Source of the DNA: Saccharothrix syringae
GTDB lineage: Bacteria; Actinomycetota; Actinomycetes; Mycobacteriales; Pseudonocardiaceae
Assembly: GCF_009498035.1 (NCBI RefSeq)
Contig: NZ_CP034550.1
Location: forward strand, 6,324,001-6,388,000
Length of the DNA stretch: 64,000 bases
Direction: 5' to 3'
Shown: in pieces, positions 52,801 to 62,003 of the stretch
How positions within the stretch are numbered: the first letter of the stretch is position 1
How the letters are laid out: every line of letters starts with the position of its first letter
Notes under the pieces: model-generated
Told to the model about the DNA's origin: nothing
The model's database searches: none
Seen by the model: the letters and a program-made list of their open reading frames with translations, nothing else
Position numbers and translations under genes: made by a program

Positions 52801-54141
52801 GTGGACGGCCCCACCGGGATACCGACCTTGAGACGAACCCGATCACCCGAGCGAATGGCGGCGGCAGTGGCTGTCGAAGTGCCCGACGAGTCCCGGCGGC
52901 TGGTCGACCGGCGGATGGCGCTGGCGCGCGAGTGGGACGAGCTGGTCGGCCGGGTCCGGGACATCCCCGGGTTCGCGGACTTCCTGCGCCCGCCCCGGCC
53001 GGCGGGCCTGCTGCCGGCCACGCGCGGCGGGCCGGTGGTGGCGGTCAACGTCAGCGTGACGCGGTGCGACGCGCTGGTGGTGCGCGCCGACGGGGTGTCC
53101 GATGTGCCGTTGCCCGACCTGACGGCGGCCGACGTCGAGCACCGGGTGCGGGGTTACCTCGCTGTGTCGGTCGGGGTGGAGGACGCGGCGCGGGCGTTGG
53201 CGTCGGCACGCCGCGAGGTCGAGCGGGGCGAGGGCGGCCGGGCCGCCGTGGTCCGCTACGACGCCGCCAAACGCGGGTACCTGGCGGCGCGCGAGGCGAT
53301 GGAACTCGGCCTGCTGAAGGTCGCCGCCTGGCTGTGGGACGTCGTCGCCGGGCCGGTGCTGGCGGAACTGGGGTTCACCGAGGTCGCGGACGTTCCACCA
53401 CGGCTGTGGTGGTGCCCGACCGGGCTGCTCAGCCTGCTGCCGCTGCACGCGGCGGGCCACCACGTCGAGGGCCGGGCGGTGCTGGACCGGGTCGTCTCGT
53501 CCTACACGCCGACGTTGCGCGCCCTGCTGGACGCGAATCGGCCCGTCGGCGACGTGGACCGGCGGATGCTGGTCGTGGCGCTGCCCGAACGCGAGGGCCA
53601 ACCGCCGCTGCCCGCCGTGAACCGGGAACGCGACCTGCTCACCCGGCTGTTCGCCGACCGCACCCTGCTGGAGGGCGCGGACGCCACCTGGGACGCGGTG
53701 CGCGCCGCCCTGCCCGGCCATGGCTGGGTGCACTTCAGCTGCCATGGCGGCCAGGACCTGGCCCGGCCGTCCAGCGGCGGCCTGCTGCTGCACGACCGGG
53801 TGCTCACCGTCGGCGACATCGGCGCGGCCCGCTACCAGGGCGAGTTCGTGTTCCTGTCGGCGTGCAAGACCGCCATGGGCGGCTTCCGGCTCGCCGACGA
53901 GGCGATCACGTTGACCGCCGCCCTGCACTACACCGGCTACCGCCACGTCGTCGGCACCCTGTGGTCGGTGTACGACACCACAGCCGCCACCGTCGCCGAG
54001 TCCGTCTACACCGAACTGACCGCGAGCGGCCGGTTCGAGCCCGAGAGGTCCGCGCGCGCGTTGCACGACGCGGTGCGCGCGGTGCGCGCCGCAGGCGGGC
54101 CGCCGAGCGCGTGGATGCCGTTCACCCACACCGGCCCGTGA
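52801..54141 (+). CDS. CHAT-domain (caspase-like) protease lacking its TPR half
   Basis: 446 residues from GTG 52801 (ATG 52855 is equally possible). The protein begins at SRRLVDRRMALAREWDELVG, the linker that in related proteins follows a long TPR array. It then runs through WWCPTGLLSLLPLHAAGHHV to the CHAT catalytic pair His315 (HFSCHGGQ) and Cys355 (FLSACKTA). The TPR half is encoded separately at 55093. It is probably a defence or cell-death protease activated by partner proteins. An IS5 element sits 45 bp upstream and may have altered its promoter or removed a former N-terminus. Confidence 0.82.
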   Translation: MDGPTGIPTLRRTRSPERMAAAVAVEVPDESRRLVDRRMALAREWDELVGRVRDIPGFADFLRPPRPAGLLPATRGGPVVAVNVSVTRCDALVVRADGVSDVPLPDLTAADVEHRVRGYLAVSVGVEDAARALASARREVERGEGGRAAVVRYDAAKRGYLAAREAMELGLLKVAAWLWDVVAGPVLAELGFTEVADVPPRLWWCPTGLLSLLPLHAAGHHVEGRAVLDRVVSSYTPTLRALLDANRPVGDVDRRMLVVALPEREGQPPLPAVNRERDLLTRLFADRTLLEGADATWDAVRAALPGHGWVHFSCHGGQDLARPSSGGLLLHDRVLTVGDIGAARYQGEFVFLSACKTAMGGFRLADEAITLTAALHYTGYRHVVGTLWSVYDTTAATVAESVYTELTASGRFEPERSARALHDAVRAVRAAGGPPSAWMPFTHTGP

Positions 54142-54149
54142 GGAGTCAG

Positions 54150-54470
54150 ATGACCGAGCCGATCCCCTACGAGGAGATCACCGAGCAGTCCTACGCCGAG
54201 ACCGCTGCGGCGTCGTTCACGGTGACCGAGGTGTCCTCGGCGATCCTGCTGCTGCGCGGCGCGTGCCCGAGGTGCGGCGCGGCGCTGGAGGTGCCGTTGG
54301 TCGGCGGCGTGTTCAACGGGATGCGCGGCGTGTCCCCGGAGGCGGCCGACACGGACGGGCACGTGGAGCCGATGGCGTGCACGTGCGAGCACGACCATCC
54401 GAACCGCCCGGAGGGCATGACGGGCTGTGGCGCGTACTGGAACCTCCGGATCGGCGTGGCCGCGGAATGA
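54150..54470 (+). CDS. Small zinc-ribbon protein of the CHAT cluster
   Basis: 106 residues from ATG 54150 (AGGAG 4-5 bases upstream, 8 bp after the CHAT stop). CPRCG near residue 37, CTCEHDHPNRP and GCGAYWNLRIG give three Cys groups plus His, a likely zinc fold. The N-terminus ITEQSYAETAAASFTVTEVS is hydrophilic. Its position directly behind the protease makes it a candidate substrate, regulator or adaptor. Confidence 0.65.
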   Translation: MTEPIPYEEITEQSYAETAAASFTVTEVSSAILLLRGACPRCGAALEVPLVGGVFNGMRGVSPEAADTDGHVEPMACTCEHDHPNRPEGMTGCGAYWNLRIGVAAE

Positions 54471-55093
54471 CGCCCCGGCTTTCCGCTGGCCCGCCCGCGA
54501 CCCGTTCCGACCTGATGCTGGCGCAGGAGCGGCACCGGCTGCTGCGCAGCGAGCTGACCAGGGTGCGGGGCGCCGCCACCGCGTGGCGCAACGCGCTGGC
54601 CGGGCTGCTGGTGGCGTTGATCGGGTTCGGCCTGGTCAAGGGCCGTTCCGACATCGGCCAACTGGACAAGGCGTGGGCGATCGCGGTCGGCGCGCTGCTG
54701 CTGGTGTCCTTGCTGGTCGGCGTGGCGGGCGCGTTGTCGCTGGTGCGCGCGGCCAACGGCAGCCCGTCCGTGGTGCCGATGAAAGACGTCGTTTCCCGGC
54801 TGGTGGACGACCACAAGGAGGCGCAGGCCGCCGCGAAAGCGCTGCGACGCGGCATCGGCGCGACCCTCGGCTGCGTGTTCCTGCTGGTCGCCGCCGTCGG
54901 CCTGACCTGGTACGGCCCGCCCGCCAAACCGCCGGTGCTCCAGGTGAACACGTCGTCGGCGGGCACCGTGTGCGGGCCGGTCGTGCGGGTCGACAAGGGC
55001 ACGCTGGTGCTCAAGACCGAGGCAGGTGAGGTGGTGCTGGCGCTCGCCGAGGCGACGTCGGTGCAGCCGGTCGCCGCCTGCCCGGTGAAGTAG
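54467..55093 (+). CDS. Membrane protein of the CHAT cluster
   Basis: 208 residues from ATG 54467, overlapping the zinc-ribbon stop (ATGA). Three hydrophobic helices: AWRNALAGLLVALIGFGLV, AIAVGALLLVSLLVGVAGAL and GIGATLGCVFLLVAAVGLTW. A C-terminal outer domain of ~50 residues (APVLQ-type strands, VDKGTLVLKTEAGEVVLALA) follows. It could anchor the complex or be the pore or target that the protease acts on. It overlaps the TPR start at 55093. Confidence 0.65.
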   Translation: MTPRLSAGPPATRSDLMLAQERHRLLRSELTRVRGAATAWRNALAGLLVALIGFGLVKGRSDIGQLDKAWAIAVGALLLVSLLVGVAGALSLVRAANGSPSVVPMKDVVSRLVDDHKEAQAAAKALRRGIGATLGCVFLLVAAVGLTWYGPPAKPPVLQVNTSSAGTVCGPVVRVDKGTLVLKTEAGEVVLALAEATSVQPVAACPVK

Positions 55094-57256
55094 TGGACCT
55101 CCTCGCCGCCGTGCGCGCCCGCGTCACCGCCTACCAGGAGGCCGGCGACCGGTCGCTGCTCGACGACGCGGCGGAGGCCGAGGCCAAGGCGCTGTGGAAC
55201 GAGCGGCTGGAACCCGGCGGCGCGCTGCCGCTGGAGGTCCTGCACGCCGTCGCGTGGCTGTACTGGTGCCGGTACCTGGCCGCCGAACGCGAAACCGACG
55301 TGCTGCTGGCGGTCGACCTGTTCCGCACCCTCGGCCAGGCGCGGCCGGACCTGGTGCCCGAGCCGGTCGCCCGGCACCTGGCCGGCGAACGCGACCCGGC
55401 GGAGGCGGTGCGGCGGGCAATCGGCCTGCTCTCCCGGCGCGACCAGGCCGACCGCACCCTGCTGGACCACGCGATCGGCCTGCTCACCGCGTCCGCCGAC
55501 CGGCTCGCCGACCCGACGCAGCGGTCCGACGCCTACAACGCGCTCGGCGTCGGCCTGAACACCCGATTCGAGCGGTTCGGCAACCCGGCGGACCTGGACC
55601 GCGCGATCGACGCGGCCCGCGTCTCGGCACGCCTGGCGCTGGAGGTCGACCACCCGCACACCGCGTCCACGCTGTCCAACCTCGGGGTCCCGCTGCGGAT
55701 GCGGTTCGCGCGGGCGGGCGACGTGGCGGACCTGGACGAAGCGGTCCGCCACGGCAGGGACGCGATCGAACGGGCGCGCGACCCGTCGGACGCCACCCAG
55801 TCCCGTTCGATGCTGGCGCTGAGCCTGCGGGCGCGCGGCGACCACGGGCGTTCGGAGCGGGACCTGACCGAGGCGGTCGAGCTGGTCCGGTCGGTGCTGG
55901 CCGGCACGGCGGTGGACGACCCGGCGCTGTCGCTGCGGGTGGCGAACCTGACGTCGCTGCTGGCTTCCCGGTTCGGTCTGACCCGCGATGTCGGCGACCT
56001 GGACCTGGCGGTGACGGTCGCCGAGGAGGTGGCGGCGGGCATGCCCGCAGAGAACCCGAACCTGCAGCTGGTCACCGAGGCGCTGGGCGTCGCGCACCTG
56101 ACCAGGTTCGAGGCGGCGGGTGGCAGGGAGAACCTGGACGCGGCGGTCCGGGCGTCCCGCGAGGCCGTGGTGGGAACCGGGCGCGGCACCCCGGCCCGTG
56201 CGACGGCGCTGTCCCGGCTCGGGCGGGTGCTGGGGACTCGTTACCAGTTGCACGGCGAGCCGACGGACCTGGACGACGCGGTGGCGGCGTTGCGGGAAGC
56301 GGTGGAAGGCACACCGGGCGAAGCCCCCGACCGCCCGAACCACCTGTCCGACCTGGGTCTGGCGCTGCGACACCGGCACGCCCTGCGCGGCGCGGAACGC
56401 GACCTGCACGAGGCGATCCGTGCGGGCCGGGAGTCGGTGGAGCGGGAGTCCGGGCACCACTCCGCCCGCGCGGCGCACCTGTCGAACCTGGCGGGCTCAC
56501 TCGGCGCGGCCTACGCGGCGTTCGGCGACGAAGCGCACGCCGACGAGGCGATCGACGCCATCCGCCGAGCGGTCGAAGCCACCCCGCCCGATCACCCGGA
56601 CCTCGCGGGCAGGCTGCACAACCTGGATTTCTCGCTGTACCGGCGCGCGGCTGCGCCGCCGTTCGCCGCAGGACTTGGACGAGGCCGTCAGTGCGGGGGA
56701 ACAGAGCATCGCCGCAGCCCGCCCGGACGCGTCCGAACTGCCCGAGCTGCGCTTGGGGCACGCGCTGACCCTGCGCGAACGCCACGAGCGCGACGGGTTG
56801 GCCGCCGACGCGGAGGCCGTGATCGACACCTGTCGGGACGTGGCGGCGACGGGCCGTACCCTGGGCAACCGCCTCGACGCCGGCGTGACGTGGGCCCGCA
56901 CCGCCGGCGAGATCGGCAGGTGGGTGGACGCTGTGGAGGGCTACCGGCAGGCGATCGCGGAACTGCCGTCCGTGGCATGGATCGGCTTGCGCCGGGCGGA
57001 CCGGGAGCGGATCGTCGTGGACCGGGGCCAGGGCTTGGCCCGCGAAGCGGCTGCGGCGGCCGTGTTGGCGGGCGACCCGGAGGCGGCGCTGGAAAGCCTG
57101 GAACACGGCCGGGCGATCCTCTGGTCGCAACTGGTGCACCCGGACGACGACCTCGCGCGCCTGACCGCCACCGACCCCGCCCTGGCCGCCGACGTCGACC
57201 GCCTGCGCGCCGAGATCGCTGTCTTCGACCAGGGCAACGACATACCGCTGGGGTAA
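55093..57256 (+). CDS. TPR-repeat protein (separated N-terminal half of a CHAT protein), frameshifted
   Basis: Starts at GTG 55093, sharing a base with the previous stop. It reads as a chain of ~40-residue TPR-like helices (YNALGVGLNTRFERFGNPAD, LDRAIDAARVSA and similar, about ten repeats) until LYRRAA near 56660. A one-base shift moves the frame, which resumes as SPQDLDEAVSAGEQSIAAAR and ends LESLEHGRAILWSQLVHPDD ... FDQGNDIPLG at 57256. The ending matches the point where related proteins continue into CHAT. Intact length ~720 residues. It probably senses a ligand for the protease at 52801. Confidence 0.7.
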
Positions 57257-57453
57257 CCCCTCCGCCGCAATCACACCGGAGCCGCGATTCGCCGAGCCGG
57301 ACACCGGCCCGCGCGACGAACGGAACCACCCGCCGAATCCGCCGCCTCTCGGCCGGCGGCGGCTCGGGCAGGAGGCGGGATCTGTGTCGCTCGGGCGAAG
57401 GCGGCCGGTGGCGGTGCGTTTCGGGCCGGTGCCGGACTGGTGCGCAGGGCTGG

Positions 57454-59226
57454 TCAGTCGAAGGCGGCTGCGACCTCGGCCAGGCGGGTGGCGAGTTCGG
57501 GGCTTGCCGCATGCAGGTCGTCGGTAGCGGTGTGGTGGGCGAGGTGTTGGGTCCAGAGGACGGAGCGGCCCTGTTCGAGGAGGCTCAGGGCATGGCTCGG
57601 GTCCCCTGCGTCGAGTGCGGCCGATGCCGCTTCACCCACCAGACCCGGGTGGGTCCCCAGCATCGTTTCGCGGTCCGCCCGGTCCAAGCCGCGCCACGCG
57701 AGACGGTCCAGCAGGGCGATCGCAGTGGCGTAGCAGATCAGCGCCTCCTCCCGGTCGTCCAGCCGGTCCCGTGCCCAGCGGGCGGCGCGGATCGCGGACA
57801 GCAGGCGAGTGCGGACCGGGGCCGCGGTGACCGAGATCGACTTCTGCCACGCCATCAGCGCCTTCACCCGGTCGGCCCGCCGACCGTTCCGCTCGGCGAC
57901 CTGTTCCAGGGCGTTGGCCAGCACCTGCAGCCGCCAACCCAGCCACGGGTGGCCGGCCGGGGTCGCCCGCACCGACTCCACCGCCAGCGCCACGGCGGCA
58001 CGGGGGTCCTCCGTGCGGCGAATGGTGGCGTGGGCGACGTTCGCGGCCACGGCCGCCCAGTGGTCGTTCGCGCGGTCGGTGGTGGCCAGCGCCTCCCGTT
58101 CCAGCTCGTGGGCGCGTTCCGGGTCGGAGCCGAGCACCCTCAGCGCCAGGCCGGTATTCATCGCCAACTGCGGTCGCGCGGGGTGGCCCGGCGGGGTCTC
58201 GTCCAGGGCCGCGAGGCCGCGTGAGCACGCCTCCTCCACGTCACCCCTGGTCAGCAGCAGCTCGACCAGGTTCGCGGTCAACGTGCGCCGCCACGGCGAG
58301 TCCGCGACGCTGCCCTCGACGGCCGCGCGGACCATCATGATCGCCTCGTCCAGGTCGGCGGGCCTGCCGAACGCCTCGTAACGCTCGCGCAGCGCCCCGG
58401 CGAGGGTGTTGCGGGCGGCGTCCAGGTCCTCGGCGGGGGTCGCGTCCAGTACCCGGCGGCCCAGGTCGATCGCCTCGTCCAGCAACGCGGGCGTGCCTCG
58501 GTTGCGGTACAGGTCCACCAGGGTCGAGGCGAGGCGGCCCGTGACGCGGGCGGCGGTGCGCTCGTCCACGTCACCGGCCAGGGAGGTGCGCAGCAGGCGC
58601 ACCGCCTCGTCCAGGTCCGCGACGTCGCCGGTCAGGGCGTACCGGTCGGTGAGCGCGACGGCCAGGTTGCCCCGGTTGTGGACGTCGTCGGGTCCTTCCG
58701 ACGCCGACGCGATCGCAGTGTGCAGGTCGGCAGGGTCGCGCAGCCGCCTGAACCGGGTATGCAGGGCGACCGCCAGCGAACCCTGCACCACCGCCCGCAA
58801 CGGCCCTTCGGGCACCCAGGCCCGTTCCCGGCGCAGCATGTCCACGGCGAGGTGCGCGAGGTCCGGGTCGTCGCGGCGGACGGCCTCGGACGCCACCTCC
58901 ATCGCCCGGTCCAACGTCCGCCGGATATCGCCGCGGTCCTCGGCCAGCAGCCGGCGTACCCGCGGCGGCGCGTGCTCGCCGAGCTTGTCCCAGAACAACA
59001 ACGCGGTATTGAGGTCCGCGGTGTCCGCGTCGAGCGGCAGCAGCAGGTAGCGCCGCCAGTGCAGGACCGCCAGCGCCACCACGGCCTCCGGCGGCACGTC
59101 CTGCGTCCCGCCGCCGACGGCGGCCCACAGATCGTGCCCGAGCCCCTGGACCTCGTCGCCCAGGGCCGCCTCGTCGTCGCCGGCGAGTTCCACGATCCGC
59201 TCGACCAACCGCCGCACATCGTCCAC
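57454..59226 (-). CDS. Second TPR-repeat protein without CHAT domain
   Basis: 590 residues from GTG 59226. TPR-like helices throughout (NRGNLAVALTDRYALTGDVA, DLDEAVRLLRTSLAG and similar) and the closing SHALSLLEQGRSVLWTQHLA, then LATRLAEVAAAFD and a stop. As in the 55093 gene, it stops exactly where a CHAT domain would begin. It converges on the first TPR gene with ~200 bp between. It is a paralogous sensor or a decoy; no protease partner lies next to it on its strand. Confidence 0.75.
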   Translation of the reverse strand: MDDVRRLVERIVELAGDDEAALGDEVQGLGHDLWAAVGGGTQDVPPEAVVALAVLHWRRYLLLPLDADTADLNTALLFWDKLGEHAPPRVRRLLAEDRGDIRRTLDRAMEVASEAVRRDDPDLAHLAVDMLRRERAWVPEGPLRAVVQGSLAVALHTRFRRLRDPADLHTAIASASEGPDDVHNRGNLAVALTDRYALTGDVADLDEAVRLLRTSLAGDVDERTAARVTGRLASTLVDLYRNRGTPALLDEAIDLGRRVLDATPAEDLDAARNTLAGALRERYEAFGRPADLDEAIMMVRAAVEGSVADSPWRRTLTANLVELLLTRGDVEEACSRGLAALDETPPGHPARPQLAMNTGLALRVLGSDPERAHELEREALATTDRANDHWAAVAANVAHATIRRTEDPRAAVALAVESVRATPAGHPWLGWRLQVLANALEQVAERNGRRADRVKALMAWQKSISVTAAPVRTRLLSAIRAARWARDRLDDREEALICYATAIALLDRLAWRGLDRADRETMLGTHPGLVGEAASAALDAGDPSHALSLLEQGRSVLWTQHLAHHTATDDLHAASPELATRLAEVAAAFD

Positions 59227-59274
59227 CCGCCGATCCAAGCACGCCGGCGGGTCAGACGACGGCTTCCAGCCCGT

Positions 59275-59519
59275 TCCCGCCGTACCGGCCGGGGTGCGGC
59301 CGAACTCCCGCCGGAACGCCATGATGAACCCGTTGGCGCTGGCGAAGCCCACCCGGGACGCCACCACCGACACGGCAGCCCGCAGGACAGCAGCCACGCC
59401 GCCACGCGCATCCGGGCGGTGTCGTGCCGGCGGGCGAAGCTCAGCCCGGTCTCGGTACGGAACGCTCGGCGGATCGTCGCCTCGCTCACGAACAGCTCCA
59501 CCGCCCAGTCGCCGAACAT
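59275..59519 (-). pseudogene. AraC-type regulator fragment
   Basis: LFVSEATIRRAFRTETGLSF in one frame and VVASRVGFASANGFIMAFRR, EFGRTP in another form the two HTHs of an AraC family protein, separated by a frameshift near 59380. The sensor domain is missing. Confidence 0.65.
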
Positions 59520-59627
59520 CCGGATTTGAGGCGAGTCGTTGGCCGGGAGGCCGTCGTGTCACGCGGCGCGGACGGTGTGCTGTCGGTGTGACTGACGGCA
59601 TAGGGAAGGAGCTGCCCGGCGATCTGG

Positions 59628-59850
59628 ATGCGCTCACGGTTGGGCCGGTCGCGGGGCGGGTGGACCAGCAAGCTGCACCTGGCCTGCGACCAGTGCCGTA
59701 GCCCGTTGTCGCTGCTGGTCACCGCCGGCCAGCGCGGCGACAGTCCACAGTTCACCCCGGTGATCGAGCAGATCCGGGTGCCGCACGTCGGTGGTGGTCG
59801 GCGCGGACCAGGCCCGACCGGGCCGCTGCGGACACGGCCCGCTGTGGTGG
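59628..59850 (+). pseudogene. IS5-type transposase fragment
   Basis: LGRSRGGWTSKLHLACDQCR and SPLSLLVTAGQRGDSPQFTP are the segment around the second catalytic region of IS5-type transposases. Nothing of either end remains. Confidence 0.7.
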
Positions 59851-59880
59851 AGTTGATCCGGCTGGTCGTCGGGGGTCGTC

Positions 59881-59990
59881 ATGACCGAGCCGGGCGTGGG
59901 TTTGTGGTTGCGTCGTCACGGGTTCACCCCGCAGCGCCCGGCCCGACGCGTCCACGAACGGCAACCCGCAGCAATGCGCCTGCTGACGCG
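59881..59990 (+). pseudogene. IS630-type transposase HTH fragment
   Basis: VGLWLRRHGFTPQRPARR resembles the second HTH of IS630 transposases. The remainder is lost. Between here and 60250 I see no gene. Confidence 0.4.
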
Positions 59991-60250
59991 GCTGCTGGCT
60001 CACCCCAGCCTCGTCTCCAGGCTAGGGCCAGCCTGCCGGTGCCGTTGGGATCCCACCTCCCGGTGCGATTCCAATGGTGCCTACGAACTCGGTTCGGCGG
60101 GCGACAGTCGCGCCATGCCGACACGATGACCACCCGCAGTGCCAGTGACGCCGGACCGCTCACTCACGCGACCGATCCACGGCGACAGGGCTGTGCGGCA
60201 GCCGGGTCCACTCGGCGAACGCGTCGTCATCTGCCTCCGCCTTGCCCAAC

Positions 60251-61639
60251 CTAGGCAATCGCCAGGCCGGTCGTGCGGTACAGGTCGCGGAAGAACGTCT
60301 CGACGACGGTACCTGCCCGCTCCTCGTCGGCGAGTTCGGCGGCGCCGAACCGATAAACCTCGTAACCGCTGAGCTTGAGCTCGCGGTCCCCGCGCACGGT
60401 CCTGGCGTAGATGCCAGGGTCCGCTCGCCCGTCTTCGGCGGCGTAGTGGTGCTTGCCGTCGACCTCCAACACAATCCGCTGCCTCTGCGGCAGCAAGAGC
60501 AGGAAGTCCATGCGGAACCTCAACAGCGCGTCCTTCCCGCGCACCTCCGCAGTGTGCGGATCCCAGTGCAACCACACCTCGGGCACCAAAGCCGGAAGCT
60601 CCTGCACCCTGGAGCTGTGCACGCGGTAGTACTGCTGGAACAGGTAGCGCTGCGGGGGCGAGGTCGCCGGCAGACACGCCAGCAGTCGGTTGTACAGACT
60701 CCGCTTGGCCTCCTCGTCGCTGTCCAGACCGCGCGTCTCCCGCCACCACGTTTGGAGGTCCCGCCACCTCAAACCTTCACCTCCGATGGGACGGTCGTAG
60801 ATCAGGACGCCGTCGGGATTGCCGACGATCTCGACGTCGTTGTCGACTGCATCGCGGAACCGCAGGTCAGGCTTCTTGCCGACCGAAGCGAAGATCAGGT
60901 TCTTCGGGCGGCCACGGTGAGAGCGAATCGCAACCAGGTTGAACACCGGATAGCCGTCGCGTTCGCCGGTCTCCCGAAGTTCGACCCCGGCCGTCCGCAG
61001 GTGCGGGTTGACCGCCTCGACGAAGGCCCGTTGCGCGGGCTCGTCGCAGCTGAGGTCACCGGAGGCCAGCCGCTCCAGGAAGGCCCCGAACCGGGCGTCG
61101 GGTGCGGTGAACGCACCGAGCTGCTCGAACAGCTGCTCGGTCGTCCAGTCCCCGGGGTTGCGGTAGACGTGCCGGTCGATACGCCCGCGCAGGCTCCGCT
61201 GACCGTCGCCGAAGACCGCGCCAAGCGGGTCGTCGTCGAGCACCCACAGCTCGTCCAGGACCCGCGTGAAGCGAACGGCGTCGTGAACAAGGTCGGGCAG
61301 GTGCAGGTCACGGGCCAACTCTCGCCGAACCCGCGCAGGGATGGGCGACCACGCGCTCAGCGCCCACAGAGCGTTCTCGACGTTGTTGCGCTGCTCGGCA
61401 GGCAGCGAACCGGCAGCCAACAGCCTCCGGGCCACACCCGCGAGAGCCGAGTCCGGCAGGGCCGCGAAGCTAGCCAAGGCCCGATGGTACTTCGTTCCCT
61501 CTTCCTCCGGCGGAGGCGTCGGCAGGCCGAGGGCCTCACAGGCAGTGGCCAACCGCGCGTGCGTGGCCGACTCGCTCAGGTGCCGCGGCAGAAAGTCGAG
61601 AGCATCACGCAGGGCTTCCAGGTTCGACGTGCCAGCCAT
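60251..61639 (-). CDS. Candidate defence protein with PD-(D/E)XK-like nuclease domain
   Basis: 462 residues from ATG 61639 (weak ribosome site). The N-terminal ~90 residues (LEALRDALDFLPRHLSESAT) resemble the helical AbiJ-type N-terminal domains. A middle domain holds RGRPKNLIFASVGKKPDLRF and WRDLQTWWRETRGLDSDEEA. The C-terminus has RMDFLLLLPQRQRIVLEVDG with D378, E392, D394 and K396, a restriction-nuclease-like site followed by HHYAAEDGR. It would cut nucleic acid upon infection. It lies in tandem with the Gabija-like pair, on the same strand. Confidence 0.7.
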   Translation of the reverse strand: MAGTSNLEALRDALDFLPRHLSESATHARLATACEALGLPTPPPEEEGTKYHRALASFAALPDSALAGVARRLLAAGSLPAEQRNNVENALWALSAWSPIPARVRRELARDLHLPDLVHDAVRFTRVLDELWVLDDDPLGAVFGDGQRSLRGRIDRHVYRNPGDWTTEQLFEQLGAFTAPDARFGAFLERLASGDLSCDEPAQRAFVEAVNPHLRTAGVELRETGERDGYPVFNLVAIRSHRGRPKNLIFASVGKKPDLRFRDAVDNDVEIVGNPDGVLIYDRPIGGEGLRWRDLQTWWRETRGLDSDEEAKRSLYNRLLACLPATSPPQRYLFQQYYRVHSSRVQELPALVPEVWLHWDPHTAEVRGKDALLRFRMDFLLLLPQRQRIVLEVDGKHHYAAEDGRADPGIYARTVRGDRELKLSGYEVYRFGAAELADEERAGTVVETFFRDLYRTTGLAIA

Positions 61640-62003
61640 CGCCCGATTCTGCCAAACACCGCCCGCGCCGCCCCGGCTCACCGACCAGGCGGCGATCACC
61701 CGGCGCGGGCACTGCTCGTGGCCGGGCAGGAGCAGTGCCCGTGAGTTTGGACCACCAGCGCGTTGATCCGGCCGGGGTTGGCCGAGAGCGCTTTGGCAGC
61801 AACTGCATGCGAGCTGACAGACAGGAGTGGCTGTGCGCGATGTCCAAGGTTATTGAAACGAAAGTGTGCGGTTGCCTTCCTCTCGACAGCGAACCCGCTG
61901 GTCGGCGGCTTGATGTACCGGAAAGCGAAAACTTTCGACGCAATATGAGCAGAGCGTGTACGAGTGTCCGGCGGCGTGCGCCCAGCGCTGAACCATTGGT
62001 TGC

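Noticed and set aside
54313..57304. Leftward frames of 721 and 410 codons opposite the TPR gene
   Set aside because: Gln/Arg/Val-rich antisense of TPR coding sequence without motifs.
61640..62003. Rightward frame of ~120 codons between the nuclease-type and helicase genes
   Set aside because: No ribosome site, no family resemblance and mixed composition. Treated as non-coding.
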